A stretch of 64,000 bases of DNA, taken from Caballeronia sp. SEWSISQ10-4 2. GTDB taxonomy: Bacteria > Pseudomonadota > Gammaproteobacteria > Burkholderiales > Burkholderiaceae. Within the stretch, counting starts at the first letter, position 1; every line of letters starts with the position of its first letter. The DNA lies in contig NZ_JALPRJ010000037.1 in assembly GCF_030464885.1 (NCBI RefSeq), positions 26,587-90,586 of the forward strand, given 5' to 3'. Both the position numbers and the translations under genes were made by a program. The notes under the pieces were generated by a model. It did not search any database, was not told where the DNA came from, and saw nothing but the letters and a program-made list of their open reading frames with translations. This document shows positions 43,301 to 52,579 of this stretch, piece by piece.

Positions 43301-44374
43301 GTGCTGATCTTCAGGCAATTGTTCGACCAGCAATCGTCTACCTACACGTATCTTCTCGCCGACAGCGCGACCGGAGATTCCGTGCTGATCGATCCGGTCT
43401 TTGAACAGGTACGCCGGGACGCGGCCTTGATCGAAGAGCTTGGATTGCGCCTGCTTTATACAGTCGATACCCACGTTCACGCCGATCACGTGACCGGCGC
43501 GTGGATGCTCAAGCGGCGCACGGGCAGTCAGATTGCGATATCGGCTACAAGCGGCGCTGACGGCGCGGACCGCTATCTGAGCGATGGCGACAGGTGCGTA
43601 TTCGGCGCTCGACATCTGACGGTGCGTGCGACGCCTGGTCATACGAATGGCTGCATCAGCCTCGTGCTCGACGATGAGACCATGGCGTTTACCGGCGATT
43701 GCCTGTTGATCAGGGGCACCGGCCGGACGGATTTCCAGCAGGGTGACCCGCGCGCGATGTTCCGGGCGATCCACGACCGGATTTTCACGCTGTCCGACAC
43801 TTGCCTGCTTTACCCGGCGCACGATTATCACGGTCTGAGCGTCACGAGTGTAGGCGAGGAGCGCCGCTTCAATCCGCGTCTCGGCGGTGAACTCTGCGAG
43901 GACGATTTCACCGTCTACATGACGAATCTGCGATTGCCGCATCCCAGACAGATCGACATAGCGGTGCCGGCAAACCTGAAATGCGGCGTCGCCGCAAGCG
44001 ACCCCATGCAGGTAGCCGAGCCCGGCTGGGCGCCGCTGGCGTACACCTTTGCGGGCATCTGGGAAATCAATTCGCAATGGCTCGAGGAGAACCTCGATTC
44101 GGTGCAGATCGTCGACGTGCGCGAGCCTGCGGAGTTCGAGGGGCCGCTGGGGCGCATTCCCAGAGCCAGGCTCATTCCGCTCGGCGACCTAGCCCAGCGA
44201 ACCAGCGAGTTCGCACAGGAACGCCCGATCGTAACGGTCTGCCGGGCTGGCGGACGTTCAGCGCAAGCCACGATCATCCTGCGGCAGGCAGGATTCGAGG
44301 CCATCGCCAACCTCGCCGGCGGCATGCTGCGCTGGCGAGCGGAAGGCCGCGTGGTCGAGAACGGCAGCGTGTAG
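43301..44374 (+). CDS. Persulfide dioxygenase-rhodanese fusion
   Basis: A 357-residue protein starting at GTG 43301 with GGAG 7 bp upstream. Residues 1-240 form an ETHE1-like metallo-beta-lactamase fold: THVHADH (His58, His60, Asp62, His63), PGHTNG and GDCLLIRG give the mononuclear iron site that oxidises glutathione persulfide to sulfite. Residues about 255-357 form a rhodanese domain with active Cys314 in CRAGGRS. The closest known protein of this plan is the P. phytofirmans PRF fusion, whose catalytic Cys has the same number. It follows the peroxiredoxin gene in the same direction. Confidence 0.94.
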   Translation: MLIFRQLFDQQSSTYTYLLADSATGDSVLIDPVFEQVRRDAALIEELGLRLLYTVDTHVHADHVTGAWMLKRRTGSQIAISATSGADGADRYLSDGDRCVFGARHLTVRATPGHTNGCISLVLDDETMAFTGDCLLIRGTGRTDFQQGDPRAMFRAIHDRIFTLSDTCLLYPAHDYHGLSVTSVGEERRFNPRLGGELCEDDFTVYMTNLRLPHPRQIDIAVPANLKCGVAASDPMQVAEPGWAPLAYTFAGIWEINSQWLEENLDSVQIVDVREPAEFEGPLGRIPRARLIPLGDLAQRTSEFAQERPIVTVCRAGGRSAQATIILRQAGFEAIANLAGGMLRWRAEGRVVENGSV

Positions 44375-44598
44375 CCTGCTTGTCGCGAGTTCTGTGTTAC
44401 ACCGGTCCGTCGCGGGTCGATACCGAATCATTTTGTCTATGAGTAATGCTAATCATATTGGCGTCGTCTGGTCTGTTTTATTTAATGCAACAAAACCCTT
44501 GATAAAGCGAGGTTCTGCACCACACTCCTAAGCCTAAAGTTATTCCTGCCACGGCCGATAAACCGATAACAACTTTGCCGCCGTGCTGCACTCCGAGT

Positions 44599-45672
44599 AT
44601 GACTAAATCCTATTCGCCAGCTGTGGATCAACTCATTGCAGCGCGTCATCAGAGATACGTCTATCCGGCTGAGACCGGCGCTGAGGCCGCGCTTGCTCCA
44701 CGCGTCATTCATCGGCATTTCACCGTGGCTAACGAAGCCGTGGGGCTGCAGCTACCTGCGTGGAGAGACTACGTAGGAAGAACCCTCGATGTACCCATAT
44801 CCCGCACACAACTGGCGACCGGGTTTCGAGGCGAAATCGATACCTATGTGCTCAAGGACATGGTTTTCCTGGACGCCCGAACTGATCCAGTGGCCCAGGC
44901 GCGAACCACGGCGCGCATTTCCACCGATAGCGTGCACGACTTTGTGTTCCACGTGGCTGTCGATGGAATCGTTGAAACCGTAACAGGTACGCACCATCCG
45001 CGAAAATCGGCGCAATTCGTACCGGGTGTCCTGGCGTTGGACATGAATCAGCCGATGCGCATGAGCCGTCCCAGTTCCGCCCGTGTGCTGGCGTTCTTTT
45101 TGCCTCGCGCAATGGTGGAGTCGGCAATCCCGGACGCGGAATCGATCCACGGCCAAGTGCTGACTTATAGCTCGCCCCTGACGCGCTTGCTTCACAGGCA
45201 CCTGCTCACGCTCGGCCAGTGCCTCTCCTCGATGAACGCTGCCGACGCGGAACACACGTTGCGAACGTGCGCGAATCTGCTCATCGCGGCGTTTGGCAAA
45301 CAGGCTCGCTTGAGTGAAGGCGCCCGGGCGGCGACCCGTGCCGCGATGTTTGACGAGGTGAAGCGCTATGTTCAAGCGAATCTCCATCACGAGAAGCTCT
45401 CGCCTGACGGAATTCTTCAGATATTCCAGTTGCCACGCCCGACGCTGTATCGGATGTTCGAACCCGAGGGCGGGTTAAGTGCCTATATCCGCAACTGCAG
45501 GCTACGTGAGGCAGCCGACGATCTGATTCGATTCCCGCACGTGAGCGTAGCGGAGATTGCCTATGGACTGGACTTCAACAGCCACTCCGACTTTACGCGC
45601 GCTTTTCGCCGCTTTTTTGGCATGTCGCCGCAGGATTTCCGGGGGCTCGAACTCGACCTGTTGCGCGAGTAA
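44599..45672 (+). CDS. AraC family transcriptional regulator
   Basis: A 357-residue regulator. Residues 40-200 resemble the AraC_binding_2 ligand domain; residues about 255-350 form the DNA-binding domain with ILQIFQLPRPTLYRMFEPEGGLSAYIRNCRL and SVAEIAYGLDFNSHSDFTRAFRRFFGMSPQDFR. Start at ATG 44599 preferred to the upstream frame extension. It is convergent with the enoyl-CoA hydratase gene at 20 bp and has no divergent partner, so its target is not evident. Confidence 0.92.
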   Translation: MTKSYSPAVDQLIAARHQRYVYPAETGAEAALAPRVIHRHFTVANEAVGLQLPAWRDYVGRTLDVPISRTQLATGFRGEIDTYVLKDMVFLDARTDPVAQARTTARISTDSVHDFVFHVAVDGIVETVTGTHHPRKSAQFVPGVLALDMNQPMRMSRPSSARVLAFFLPRAMVESAIPDAESIHGQVLTYSSPLTRLLHRHLLTLGQCLSSMNAADAEHTLRTCANLLIAAFGKQARLSEGARAATRAAMFDEVKRYVQANLHHEKLSPDGILQIFQLPRPTLYRMFEPEGGLSAYIRNCRLREAADDLIRFPHVSVAEIAYGLDFNSHSDFTRAFRRFFGMSPQDFRGLELDLLRE

Positions 45673-45691
45673 GAGCGGTATTGAAGCTCAA

Positions 45692-46525
45692 TCAAAGCGA
45701 TGACTGCGATTCGCCATGCCGGCCGGCGCCCGCAGCAAACCGGCCTGCGCCGGCGAGACCTTCTGCAAACACCGCCGCATAACCTCCCGCGCCTTCGCGG
45801 CGCAGCGCGCCGGTTAAATCGTCGGAGAATGCGTTGTTGTAGACCGAACGCCGGTCTGCGCGCATCGCTGCTTGCGGCAACGCGGCCAGTTCGCACGCAA
45901 GCGCCTCCGCTGCCGCACGTGAACCGCCACGCTCGACTACGCGATTCGCGAGACCGATCGCCAGCGCCTCGCCGGCATCGACAGGCCGTCCGGTAAGGAT
46001 CAGATCCAGTGCACGCGACATGCCGATCAATCGAGGCAGCCGCAATGTCCCGCCATCGATCAGCGGTACGCCGAAACGCCGGCAGAAAACACCCAGGACC
46101 GCATCCTCTTCGACGATCCGTAAATCACACCACGCTGCGAGTTCCAGCCCACCCGCTACCGCATGTCCCGCGATGGCCGCAATCACGGGCTTGCCGAGCA
46201 TCAGCCGCGTCGGTCCCATCGGCCCTGGACCCGTGCCGTCGGGATGAATCTCGTTGCGATGCTCGTCGTCGTTCAGCGCAGTGAGATCTGCGCCCGCGCA
46301 AAACGTGCCGCCAGCACCCCACAGCACGGCCACCGCCAGCGACGCGTCGGCATCGAAGGTTTCGAAAGCTGCGCGCAGTGCATCGGCGACTTGGCGGTCG
46401 ACCGCATTGCGACGCTCCGGCCGGTCGAGAACGACTGTCGCAACACGCGGATCCAGCGAATGCAATTCAAGCCGGACGTGATCGCCGAAGCGAGTGACGC
46501 TCGGCATGGGCCTGGAATCGGCCAT
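45692..46525 (-). CDS. Enoyl-CoA hydratase/isomerase family protein
   Basis: A 277-residue crotonase. The oxyanion hole is built by LAVAVLWGAGGTFCAGADLTAL and IAAIAGHAVAGGLELAAWCDLRI; the catalytic Glu pair position holds DGGTLRLPRLIG, in which one Glu is replaced by Asp, seen in some family branches. AGGAG 7 bp before the ATG at 46525 sets the start. The C-terminus is extended and Ala/Gly-rich. Divergent from the LacI gene. Substrate unknown. Confidence 0.9.
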   Translation of the reverse strand: MADSRPMPSVTRFGDHVRLELHSLDPRVATVVLDRPERRNAVDRQVADALRAAFETFDADASLAVAVLWGAGGTFCAGADLTALNDDEHRNEIHPDGTGPGPMGPTRLMLGKPVIAAIAGHAVAGGLELAAWCDLRIVEEDAVLGVFCRRFGVPLIDGGTLRLPRLIGMSRALDLILTGRPVDAGEALAIGLANRVVERGGSRAAAEALACELAALPQAAMRADRRSVYNNAFSDDLTGALRREGAGGYAAVFAEGLAGAGRFAAGAGRHGESQSSL

Positions 46526-46836
46526 GGTCTTTCTCCTGAGCCAACGGCATCCACGAAAGCATACGCGTCTGGATAGAACAGCGAGAGCCCGGTTTCGCGC
46601 GAGCAGGGCCGGGGCGGAATCGGGTGACAACCACCGATCCATGACCATTCTCCAAGCGCGGTTTAGGAGTCGGTTCGTAAATTAACTAAATAATCCATAT
46701 AAATAGAAGGCGTCATCAAGAATCAAATGACGGGTTTAAATCCTCAAAAAAGCTTGCATTCTCTGGCGGAAAAACTACCTTAGGTAAACAAAAGGATTCT
46801 TCGCAAAAAATCCGCAGCACGGTACCGGAGGGGACA
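46526..46836. promoter_or_regulatory. Divergent upstream region of the hydratase and LacI genes, with an 11-bp palindrome
   Basis: An AT-rich region of 310 bp. TACCT-T-AGGTA at 46776-46786 is a perfect odd-length palindrome 50 bp before the LacI start, a candidate autoregulatory operator. A TTGCAT hexamer lies at 46754-46759. A GGAGGGG ribosome site precedes the LacI ATG. Confidence 0.4.
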
Positions 46837-47856
46837 ATGCCGGCCACACGTATGATGATTGCGCGTCGAGCGGGCGTCAGCGTGGCCACGGTCGATCGCG
46901 TCCTGCGCGACGATCAGGCCGTGCGACCCGAAACGGCTGAACGCGTTCATCTGGCGCTCGCCAATCTGCGCGACGAACGCGCGAGCCGTGGCCGGCCAGC
47001 AAAAGCCAATTCCTTCCGCATCGCGTTCGTTCTTCCACAGATCAACTCGCGCTTCCTCGATCACGTCGAACGCGATATCGCGCTGTCTGCGAGCTTCTTT
47101 CGCGAGCACCGCATCACCTCGTCGTTTTACCGGTGCGATTTCGCGGTCCAACGCGACACGGCATCGTTTTCGGAGCAAGCGATCGCCTATGACGCGGTGG
47201 TTCTGGCGCCTCTTGACTATCCCTGGGTCGCGCATTTCATTGAAGAACTGAGCGACGCAGGTGTTCCCGTGGTCACCGTGTTCTCGGACTTGCCGGGCAG
47301 TCGCCGGGCCGCTTATGTCGGCGTCAACAGCCGCATTGCGGGACGTACCGCCGGACTGCTGATGGGGCTCTTTCTAGGTACGCGAATCGGTACCGTCGCG
47401 GTGCTGTCGGGGTCATCTCGCCTGCACGACCAGCTCGAACGGCGCACCGGGTTTTCGCAAGTCCTCGAAGAAGACTCTCGCAACCTGCGTTGGGTCGCCG
47501 AACCTGATTTCACGGAAGACGACGGCGGCGCCGGCCTTGCGGTGCAGGGCTTGCTCGCGCGCCATACGGATCTCGTGGGTGTCTACGTGACGGGTGGCGG
47601 TATCGCCGGGATTGCGTCGGCGCTGCAGGAATCCGGCGACAAGGAGCGCGTTGTCCTGATCGGCCACGAGTGCACGGCGCAGACGCGCGCGCAGCTGGCC
47701 GAGCGCGCAATTGACGTCATCCTGGACCAGGACGTACGCGGCATTGTCCACTGGGCGGGGCTTGCCGCACTCAATTTCCTGAACGACGTGCGGGGCGCAC
47801 TGGCCATCCCGACGCCGGAAACCCGAATTTACCTTCGTGAGAATGCGCATGCCTGA
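46837..47856 (+). CDS. LacI family regulator of the polyol operon
   Basis: A 339-residue repressor: MMIARRAGVSVATVDRVLRDDQAVRPETAERVHLAL is the DNA-binding headpiece with hinge, and a periplasmic-binding-like ligand domain follows (FRIAFVLPQINSRFLDHVERDI, AVVLAPLDYP, DLVGVYVTGGGIAGIASAL). It lies 111 bp upstream of and in the same direction as the binding-protein gene, so it is the likely local regulator. Its ligand should be the transported polyol or a phosphorylated product. Confidence 0.93.
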   Translation: MPATRMMIARRAGVSVATVDRVLRDDQAVRPETAERVHLALANLRDERASRGRPAKANSFRIAFVLPQINSRFLDHVERDIALSASFFREHRITSSFYRCDFAVQRDTASFSEQAIAYDAVVLAPLDYPWVAHFIEELSDAGVPVVTVFSDLPGSRRAAYVGVNSRIAGRTAGLLMGLFLGTRIGTVAVLSGSSRLHDQLERRTGFSQVLEEDSRNLRWVAEPDFTEDDGGAGLAVQGLLARHTDLVGVYVTGGGIAGIASALQESGDKERVVLIGHECTAQTRAQLAERAIDVILDQDVRGIVHWAGLAALNFLNDVRGALAIPTPETRIYLRENAHA

Positions 47857-47902
47857 CGCTCGCGACACGCGGACCGATGGCTGAATCCGCAGAGCCGAAA
47901 CA

Positions 47903-47925
47903 CGGTGCCCGGCGCATGGGCACCG
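47903..47925. promoter_or_regulatory. Inverted repeat between LacI and binding-protein genes
   Basis: CGGTGCCC (47903-47910) and GGGCACCG (47918-47925) are exact inverted copies around GGCGCAT. Without a T-run, it could be an operator for the LacI protein or an RNA hairpin that separates regulator from transporter expression. Confidence 0.45.
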
Positions 47926-47967
47926 ATCGTCATAAGTATCGGAGACCGAAATAAAAGGAGAAGACAC

Positions 47968-49308
47968 ATGTTACGGCTTAAATCACGACTTACGTCGACA
48001 CGAGTGGCTGCGGCGCTCGCCTTGTCGCTGGGGCTGGGTATGGCTTCGGGCGCTCACGCCCAGGCGAAGCAACTGACACTGTGCTGGGCGGCCTGGGATC
48101 CCGCGAACGCGCTGGTCGAATTATCGAAGGACTTTACGGCCAAGACCGGTATCAACATGAAGTTCGAGTTTGTTCCATGGACGAGCTATGCCGACCGCTT
48201 CATCAACGAACTGAATTCGCACGGCAAGCTCTGCGACCTCATTATTGGCGACAGTCAGTGGATCGGTGGTGCGGCAGTCAACGGCCACTACGTGAAGCTC
48301 AACGACTTCTTCACGAAGAACAAGATCTCGATGGACGACTTCATGCCGGCAACCGTCGTCGGTTATGCGGAATGGCCGAAGAACACGCCGAACTATTGGG
48401 CGCTTCCGGCAATGGCCGATGCCGTTGGGTGGACCTATCGGAAGGACTGGTTTGCACGGCCCGAGTTGCGCGCCGAGTTCAAGCAGAAATACAAACGGGA
48501 ACTGGAGCCACCGACCACCATGGACCAACTCAAGCAGACCGCCGAGTTCTTCCAGGGACGCAAGATCGACGGCAAGACCGTGTATGGCGTCTACATCTTC
48601 ACCGAACGCGGGTCTGAAGGCATCACCATGGGCGTGACGAATGCGCTCTATGCATGGGGGTTCCAGTACGAGGATCCGAAGAAACCCTATCACCTCGACG
48701 GTTTCGTGAATTCACCGAACGCGGTGAAGGGACTCGAGTTCTACAAGGCGCTCTATAAATGTTGCACGGCGCCGGGCATGACCAACGCCTACATGCAGGA
48801 AGGGCTCGACGCGTTCAAGTCCGGCCAGGTGGCGATGCAGATGAACTGGTTCGCGTTCTTCCCCGGCCTGTACAAGGACCCGAATGTAGGTGGCGACAAG
48901 ATCGGATTCTTCGTCACGCCGCGTGAGCTCCAGCAATTCACGCAGTTGGGCGGGCAGGGCATATCGGTTGTCTCCTACTCGGACCACAAGGAGGATGCAC
49001 TCGAATACATCAAGTGGTTCGCGCAGCCCGATGTGCAGAAGAAATGGTGGCAAATCGGAGGTTACTCGGCGGCAAAATCAGTTGTGCAGGACCCGAGCTT
49101 TCCGAAGAGCGCACCGTTCGCGCCGGCCTTTCTTAAATCGATGGAGATCGTCAAGGACTTCTGGGCGGAGCCGGCGTACGCTGAACTCCTGCTCGACATG
49201 CAAAAGCGCGTGCATGACTACGTCGTGGCGGACAAGGGCTCAGCGAAAGAAGCGCTCGATCTGCTCGTCAAGGACTGGAACAAGGTGTTCAAGCAGGAAG
49301 GCAAGTAG
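47968..49308 (+). CDS. Sugar/polyol ABC transporter substrate-binding protein
   Basis: A 446-residue protein with a signal peptide (ALSLGLGMASGAHAQ) and a type-1 extracellular solute-binding fold: TLCWAAWDPANALVELSKDFTAKTGINMKFEFVPW, then LIIGDSQWIGGAAVNGHYVKLNDFF, NYWALPAMADAVGWTYRKDWF. Several Trp residues that stack on sugars are present (W in VPWTSY, GDSQW, NYWALP). AAAGGAG sets the start at 47968. Gene order and partner enzymes suggest a polyol, glycerol-like or ketose ligand. Confidence 0.92.
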   Translation: MLRLKSRLTSTRVAAALALSLGLGMASGAHAQAKQLTLCWAAWDPANALVELSKDFTAKTGINMKFEFVPWTSYADRFINELNSHGKLCDLIIGDSQWIGGAAVNGHYVKLNDFFTKNKISMDDFMPATVVGYAEWPKNTPNYWALPAMADAVGWTYRKDWFARPELRAEFKQKYKRELEPPTTMDQLKQTAEFFQGRKIDGKTVYGVYIFTERGSEGITMGVTNALYAWGFQYEDPKKPYHLDGFVNSPNAVKGLEFYKALYKCCTAPGMTNAYMQEGLDAFKSGQVAMQMNWFAFFPGLYKDPNVGGDKIGFFVTPRELQQFTQLGGQGISVVSYSDHKEDALEYIKWFAQPDVQKKWWQIGGYSAAKSVVQDPSFPKSAPFAPAFLKSMEIVKDFWAEPAYAELLLDMQKRVHDYVVADKGSAKEALDLLVKDWNKVFKQEGK

Positions 49309-49374
49309 TGAGGTTCATGCATCGGTACTGGCGGCGGCCGTGTGACCGCGCCAGTACGCCATCAGGAGGACGGC

Positions 49375-50331
49375 ATGTTGGCAGACAAGCCTTTGCTTTC
49401 ACAGGAGCTGGAGTCCGGACGAGGGACGCGCAGCGGCAGCAGCTTGCGCGGCCTCTCGGACCGGACTATTGCATGGCTCTTCATTCTTCCGACAATCCTG
49501 CTTCTGCTCGCGATCAACATCTTCCCGCTGATCTGGGCGTTGCGGCTGTCGTTCACGAATTTCAAGTCGAACATGCCGAGCGTGCCGGCACGCTTTATCG
49601 GTATCGACAACTACGTCGATATCCTGACCGACGAGGACATCTGGTACGCGATGCAGGTCACCGCGCGGTTCGTGTTCTGGTCGGTGAGCCTCGAAGTGCT
49701 GCTCGGTTTCGGGCTCGCGCTGCTGATCAACCGGCGCTTTCGCGGCCACAGTTTCTGGACCACGCTGATCCTCTTGCCGATGATGCTGTCTCCCGCTGTC
49801 GTCGGCAATTTCTGGACGTTCCTGCTTCAGCCGCAGACGGGCTTGTTCAACGAGGTCGTCAGCCTTGTCACCGGCATATCGCCGGCCTCGTTCCAGATGA
49901 TCGGCGACGTGCCGCTCGCGCCCTGGACGATCGTGATGGTCGATACCTGGATGTGGACGCCCTACGTGATGCTTATTTGCCTCGCGGGTCTGCGTTCGAT
50001 TCCGGACTATATCTATGAAGCCGCCGAAGTCGACCGTGCAACACCCTGGCGCCAGTTCTGGTCGATCACGCTGCCGATGACCATGCCGTTCCTGATGCTG
50101 GCCGTGCTCTTCCGCGGGATTGAAAACTTCAAGATGTTCGACATGGTGAACCTGCTGACCTCGGGCGGTCCGGGGTCGGTCACGGAAACCGTGTCGATCA
50201 CGCTCAAGCGCGCCGCGTTCGAAAAGTGGCAGACCGGTTATTCGTCGGCACTTGCAATCATTCTCTTCGTCACGGTGTTCGGTGCGGCGAACATCTATAT
50301 CAAGGCGCTCAACCGGATCAAACAGCGATGA
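49375..50331 (+). CDS. ABC sugar/polyol permease, first subunit (UgpA/MalF type)
   Basis: A 318-residue permease with six helices. The EAA loop is YEAAEVDRATPWRQFWSITLPMTMPFLMLA. AGGAGG lies just before the ATG at 49375. Its stop overlaps the next permease start by ATGA, so the two are translationally coupled. Confidence 0.94.
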   Translation: MLADKPLLSQELESGRGTRSGSSLRGLSDRTIAWLFILPTILLLLAINIFPLIWALRLSFTNFKSNMPSVPARFIGIDNYVDILTDEDIWYAMQVTARFVFWSVSLEVLLGFGLALLINRRFRGHSFWTTLILLPMMLSPAVVGNFWTFLLQPQTGLFNEVVSLVTGISPASFQMIGDVPLAPWTIVMVDTWMWTPYVMLICLAGLRSIPDYIYEAAEVDRATPWRQFWSITLPMTMPFLMLAVLFRGIENFKMFDMVNLLTSGGPGSVTETVSITLKRAAFEKWQTGYSSALAIILFVTVFGAANIYIKALNRIKQR

Positions 50332-51281
50332 GACAGCCCGGCAATGCTCACTCGGTGGTCGCGGCGTCGGCTCGCGGCAAGACCTTCGCGGCGCTGGTCG
50401 TGATTGTGTATGCGCTCGTGACGTCGCTGCCCATAGCGTGGATCTTCATGACGAGCTTCAAGACCCAGGAGGATGCGATTGCGTATCCGCCTGTCGTGTT
50501 GTTTCATCCCTCGCTCGAAGGTTACGTCAATCTCTTTACCATCCGGTCCCGTCAGACGCCCGAGTTCATCGCGAGCCTGCCGCCTGCCACGACCTGGTAC
50601 GAGCGCGACGTGCGCAAGCGCAACATGGTGATCGCGGGTCCGTCGAAGGTATTGCCGCGCTTCGTCAATTCGCTTGTGATCGGTTTCGGCTCGACCTTTC
50701 TTGCGGTGTTTCTCGGCACGCTCGCGGCCTATGCCTTCTCGCGTTTCAAGGTGCCGCTGGCAGATGACCTGCTGTTTTTCATTCTTTCTACGCGCATGAT
50801 GCCGCCCATCGCCGTCGCGATCCCGATCTACCTGATGTACCGCGCGCTGGGGCTTAGCGATAGCTACGTCGGCATGATCGTGCTCTATACGGCCGTGAAT
50901 GTTTCGCTGGCGGTGTGGCTGCTCAAGGGCTTCATGGACGAGATCCCGCGCGAGTACGAGGAAGCGGCGCTCGTCGACGGTTATACGCGCTTGCACGCAT
51001 TCGTGAAGGTTGTGTTGCCTCAGGCGATTACCGGCATCGCGGCCACGGCGATCTTCTGCCTGATCTTCGCCTGGAACGAATACGCATTCGCGTTGCTCCT
51101 CACAAGCGGCGACGCGCAGACCATGCCGCCGTTCATTCCGTTCATCATCGGCGAAGGCGGGCAGGACTGGCCTGCGGTGGCCGCGGCGACAACGCTGTTC
51201 GTCCTGCCGATTCTCTTTTTCACCGTCGTGCTGCGCAAACATTTGTTGCGCGGCATCACCTTCGGAGCGGTACGCAAATGA
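50328..51281 (+). CDS. ABC sugar/polyol permease, second subunit (UgpE/MalG type)
   Basis: A 317-residue permease with the EAA loop EYEEAALVDGYTRLHAFVKVVLPQAITGIAATA. A periplasmic insertion of about 40 residues after helix 1 (QTPEFIASLPPATTWYERDVRKR) is longer than in the maltose type and resembles the glycerol/polyol importer branch. It overlaps both neighbours by ATGA. Confidence 0.94.
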   Translation: MRQPGNAHSVVAASARGKTFAALVVIVYALVTSLPIAWIFMTSFKTQEDAIAYPPVVLFHPSLEGYVNLFTIRSRQTPEFIASLPPATTWYERDVRKRNMVIAGPSKVLPRFVNSLVIGFGSTFLAVFLGTLAAYAFSRFKVPLADDLLFFILSTRMMPPIAVAIPIYLMYRALGLSDSYVGMIVLYTAVNVSLAVWLLKGFMDEIPREYEEAALVDGYTRLHAFVKVVLPQAITGIAATAIFCLIFAWNEYAFALLLTSGDAQTMPPFIPFIIGEGGQDWPAVAAATTLFVLPILFFTVVLRKHLLRGITFGAVRK

Positions 51282-51472
51282 AACGACAACTCGTGGCGCC
51301 GCGTGCGCGCTTCCTGCGTCGCGATCATGGCGAAGCTGCGGCGACGGTCGCGATCGGAGCCGGCATCGCGATGCTCGTGCAACCGTTTTCGCTTGCGCTC
51401 TTCACGTGGTCGTTTCCCGTGATCCTCGCCGGCGCGGTGGCGTTCCTCATCACCAGCCATTTCCCGGACTGA
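51278..51472 (+). CDS. 64-residue membrane protein embedded in the polyol transporter operon
   Basis: ATG 51278 overlaps the permease stop (ATGA). The product has a basic start (KRQLVAPRARFLRRDHGEAA) and two hydrophobic segments (TVAIGAGIAMLVQPFSLAL and TWSFPVILAGAVAFLITSHF), so it should span the membrane twice. Small integral membrane proteins in this position are known in glycerol-type ABC operons of alpha- and betaproteobacteria, but their role is not settled. Tight coupling on both sides argues for a structural or regulatory part of the importer. Confidence 0.75.
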   Translation: MKRQLVAPRARFLRRDHGEAAATVAIGAGIAMLVQPFSLALFTWSFPVILAGAVAFLITSHFPD

Positions 51473-51475
51473 TCC

Positions 51476-52579
51476 ATGTCCGCCATCACGCTCGTCAACC
51501 TGCACAAACGCTTCGGCGATTTCACCGCCGTGCGCAACACGGATCTGGCCGTAGGCGCCGGGCGTTTCGTGGTGCTGCTCGGTCCGTCGGGCTGCGGCAA
51601 GACCACGACGCTGCGCATGATCGCGGGGCTTGAATTGCCGACGTCCGGCCAGATCCTCATCGACGGCGAGGACGTTACGGCGCTGCGCGCGCGTCAGCGT
51701 GACATCGCCTTCGTGTTCCAGATGTTCGCGCTGTATCCTCACATGACAGTGCGCAACAACATTTCGTTTCCGCTGAAGAACGAGCATGTGCCGCGGCGCG
51801 AGATAAAAGCGCGGGTGGACGCCGCCGCCCGCATGCTGCGCATTGAAGGAATCCTCGACCGCAAGACCGGCGGCCTTTCCGGTGGCGATCGTCAGCGCGT
51901 GGCGCTGGGACGTGCCATCGTCCGCCAGCCGAAGGCGTTCCTGATGGACGAGCCGCTCGGCACGCTCGATGCCGACTTCCGCGAACTGATGTGCCTCGAG
52001 TTGCGCAAGCTCCACGACCAGCTCAACGCGACCACGGTCTATGTGACGCACGACCAGAGCGAGGCAATGGCGATGGCCGACGACATCGTCGTGATGAACC
52101 AGGGCGAAGTGCTGCAAGCCGGCGCGCCGCACGAGATCTATCATTTTCCGGCGACGGTTTTTGTCGGCAACTTTATCGGCAGCCCGCCGATGAATTTTCT
52201 GCCCGTCGACGGACCGGTCGCAGCCGGCGCGACGCAAGTACAGGTGCATGGTGCAACCATGGCGGTGCCTCATTGCAACGCTGCGGCTGAACGTGTGCTA
52301 CTCGGGATTCGCCCGGAGCATGTTGTCATCGACGAACAGGGGGCACTGCGTGGCAAGGTGATCGCCGACGAGTTCCTTGGCTCGCATCAGGTGCTCATGA
52401 TCGAGACGGCCGCGGGTGTCGTGCGGGCGCGCGTGGGCAAGGAGGTGCGTCTTGCCGCCGGCGCGATGGTCGGGCTGTCGTTTCGCAAGGAGCGCGTGCT
52501 GCTGTACGACGCAATGTCGGGTCGGAGGCTTCCCGCGGCCGTGCTGGTGGATGCCGAAACGGGAGACGTTCATGGCTGA
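51476..52579 (+). CDS. ABC sugar/polyol ATPase, first (UgpC/MalK type)
   Basis: A 367-residue ATPase: Walker A GPSGCGKTTTLR, signature LSGGDRQRVALGRAI, Walker B FLMDEPLGTLDADF, switch VYVTHDQSEAMAMADD, and a C-terminal OB-type regulatory domain (LLGIRPEHVVID). The Asp-Ala-Asp-Phe after the Walker B replaces the usual DAKLR. Starts three bases after the small membrane gene and overlaps the next ATPase start. Confidence 0.94.
   Translation: MSAITLVNLHKRFGDFTAVRNTDLAVGAGRFVVLLGPSGCGKTTTLRMIAGLELPTSGQILIDGEDVTALRARQRDIAFVFQMFALYPHMTVRNNISFPLKNEHVPRREIKARVDAAARMLRIEGILDRKTGGLSGGDRQRVALGRAIVRQPKAFLMDEPLGTLDADFRELMCLELRKLHDQLNATTVYVTHDQSEAMAMADDIVVMNQGEVLQAGAPHEIYHFPATVFVGNFIGSPPMNFLPVDGPVAAGATQVQVHGATMAVPHCNAAAERVLLGIRPEHVVIDEQGALRGKVIADEFLGSHQVLMIETAAGVVRARVGKEVRLAAGAMVGLSFRKERVLLYDAMSGRRLPAAVLVDAETGDVHG

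Noticed and set aside
51020..52273. 417-codon minus-strand frame across the permease and first ATPase
   Set aside because: Antisense shadow of overlapping, fully recognised transporter genes.
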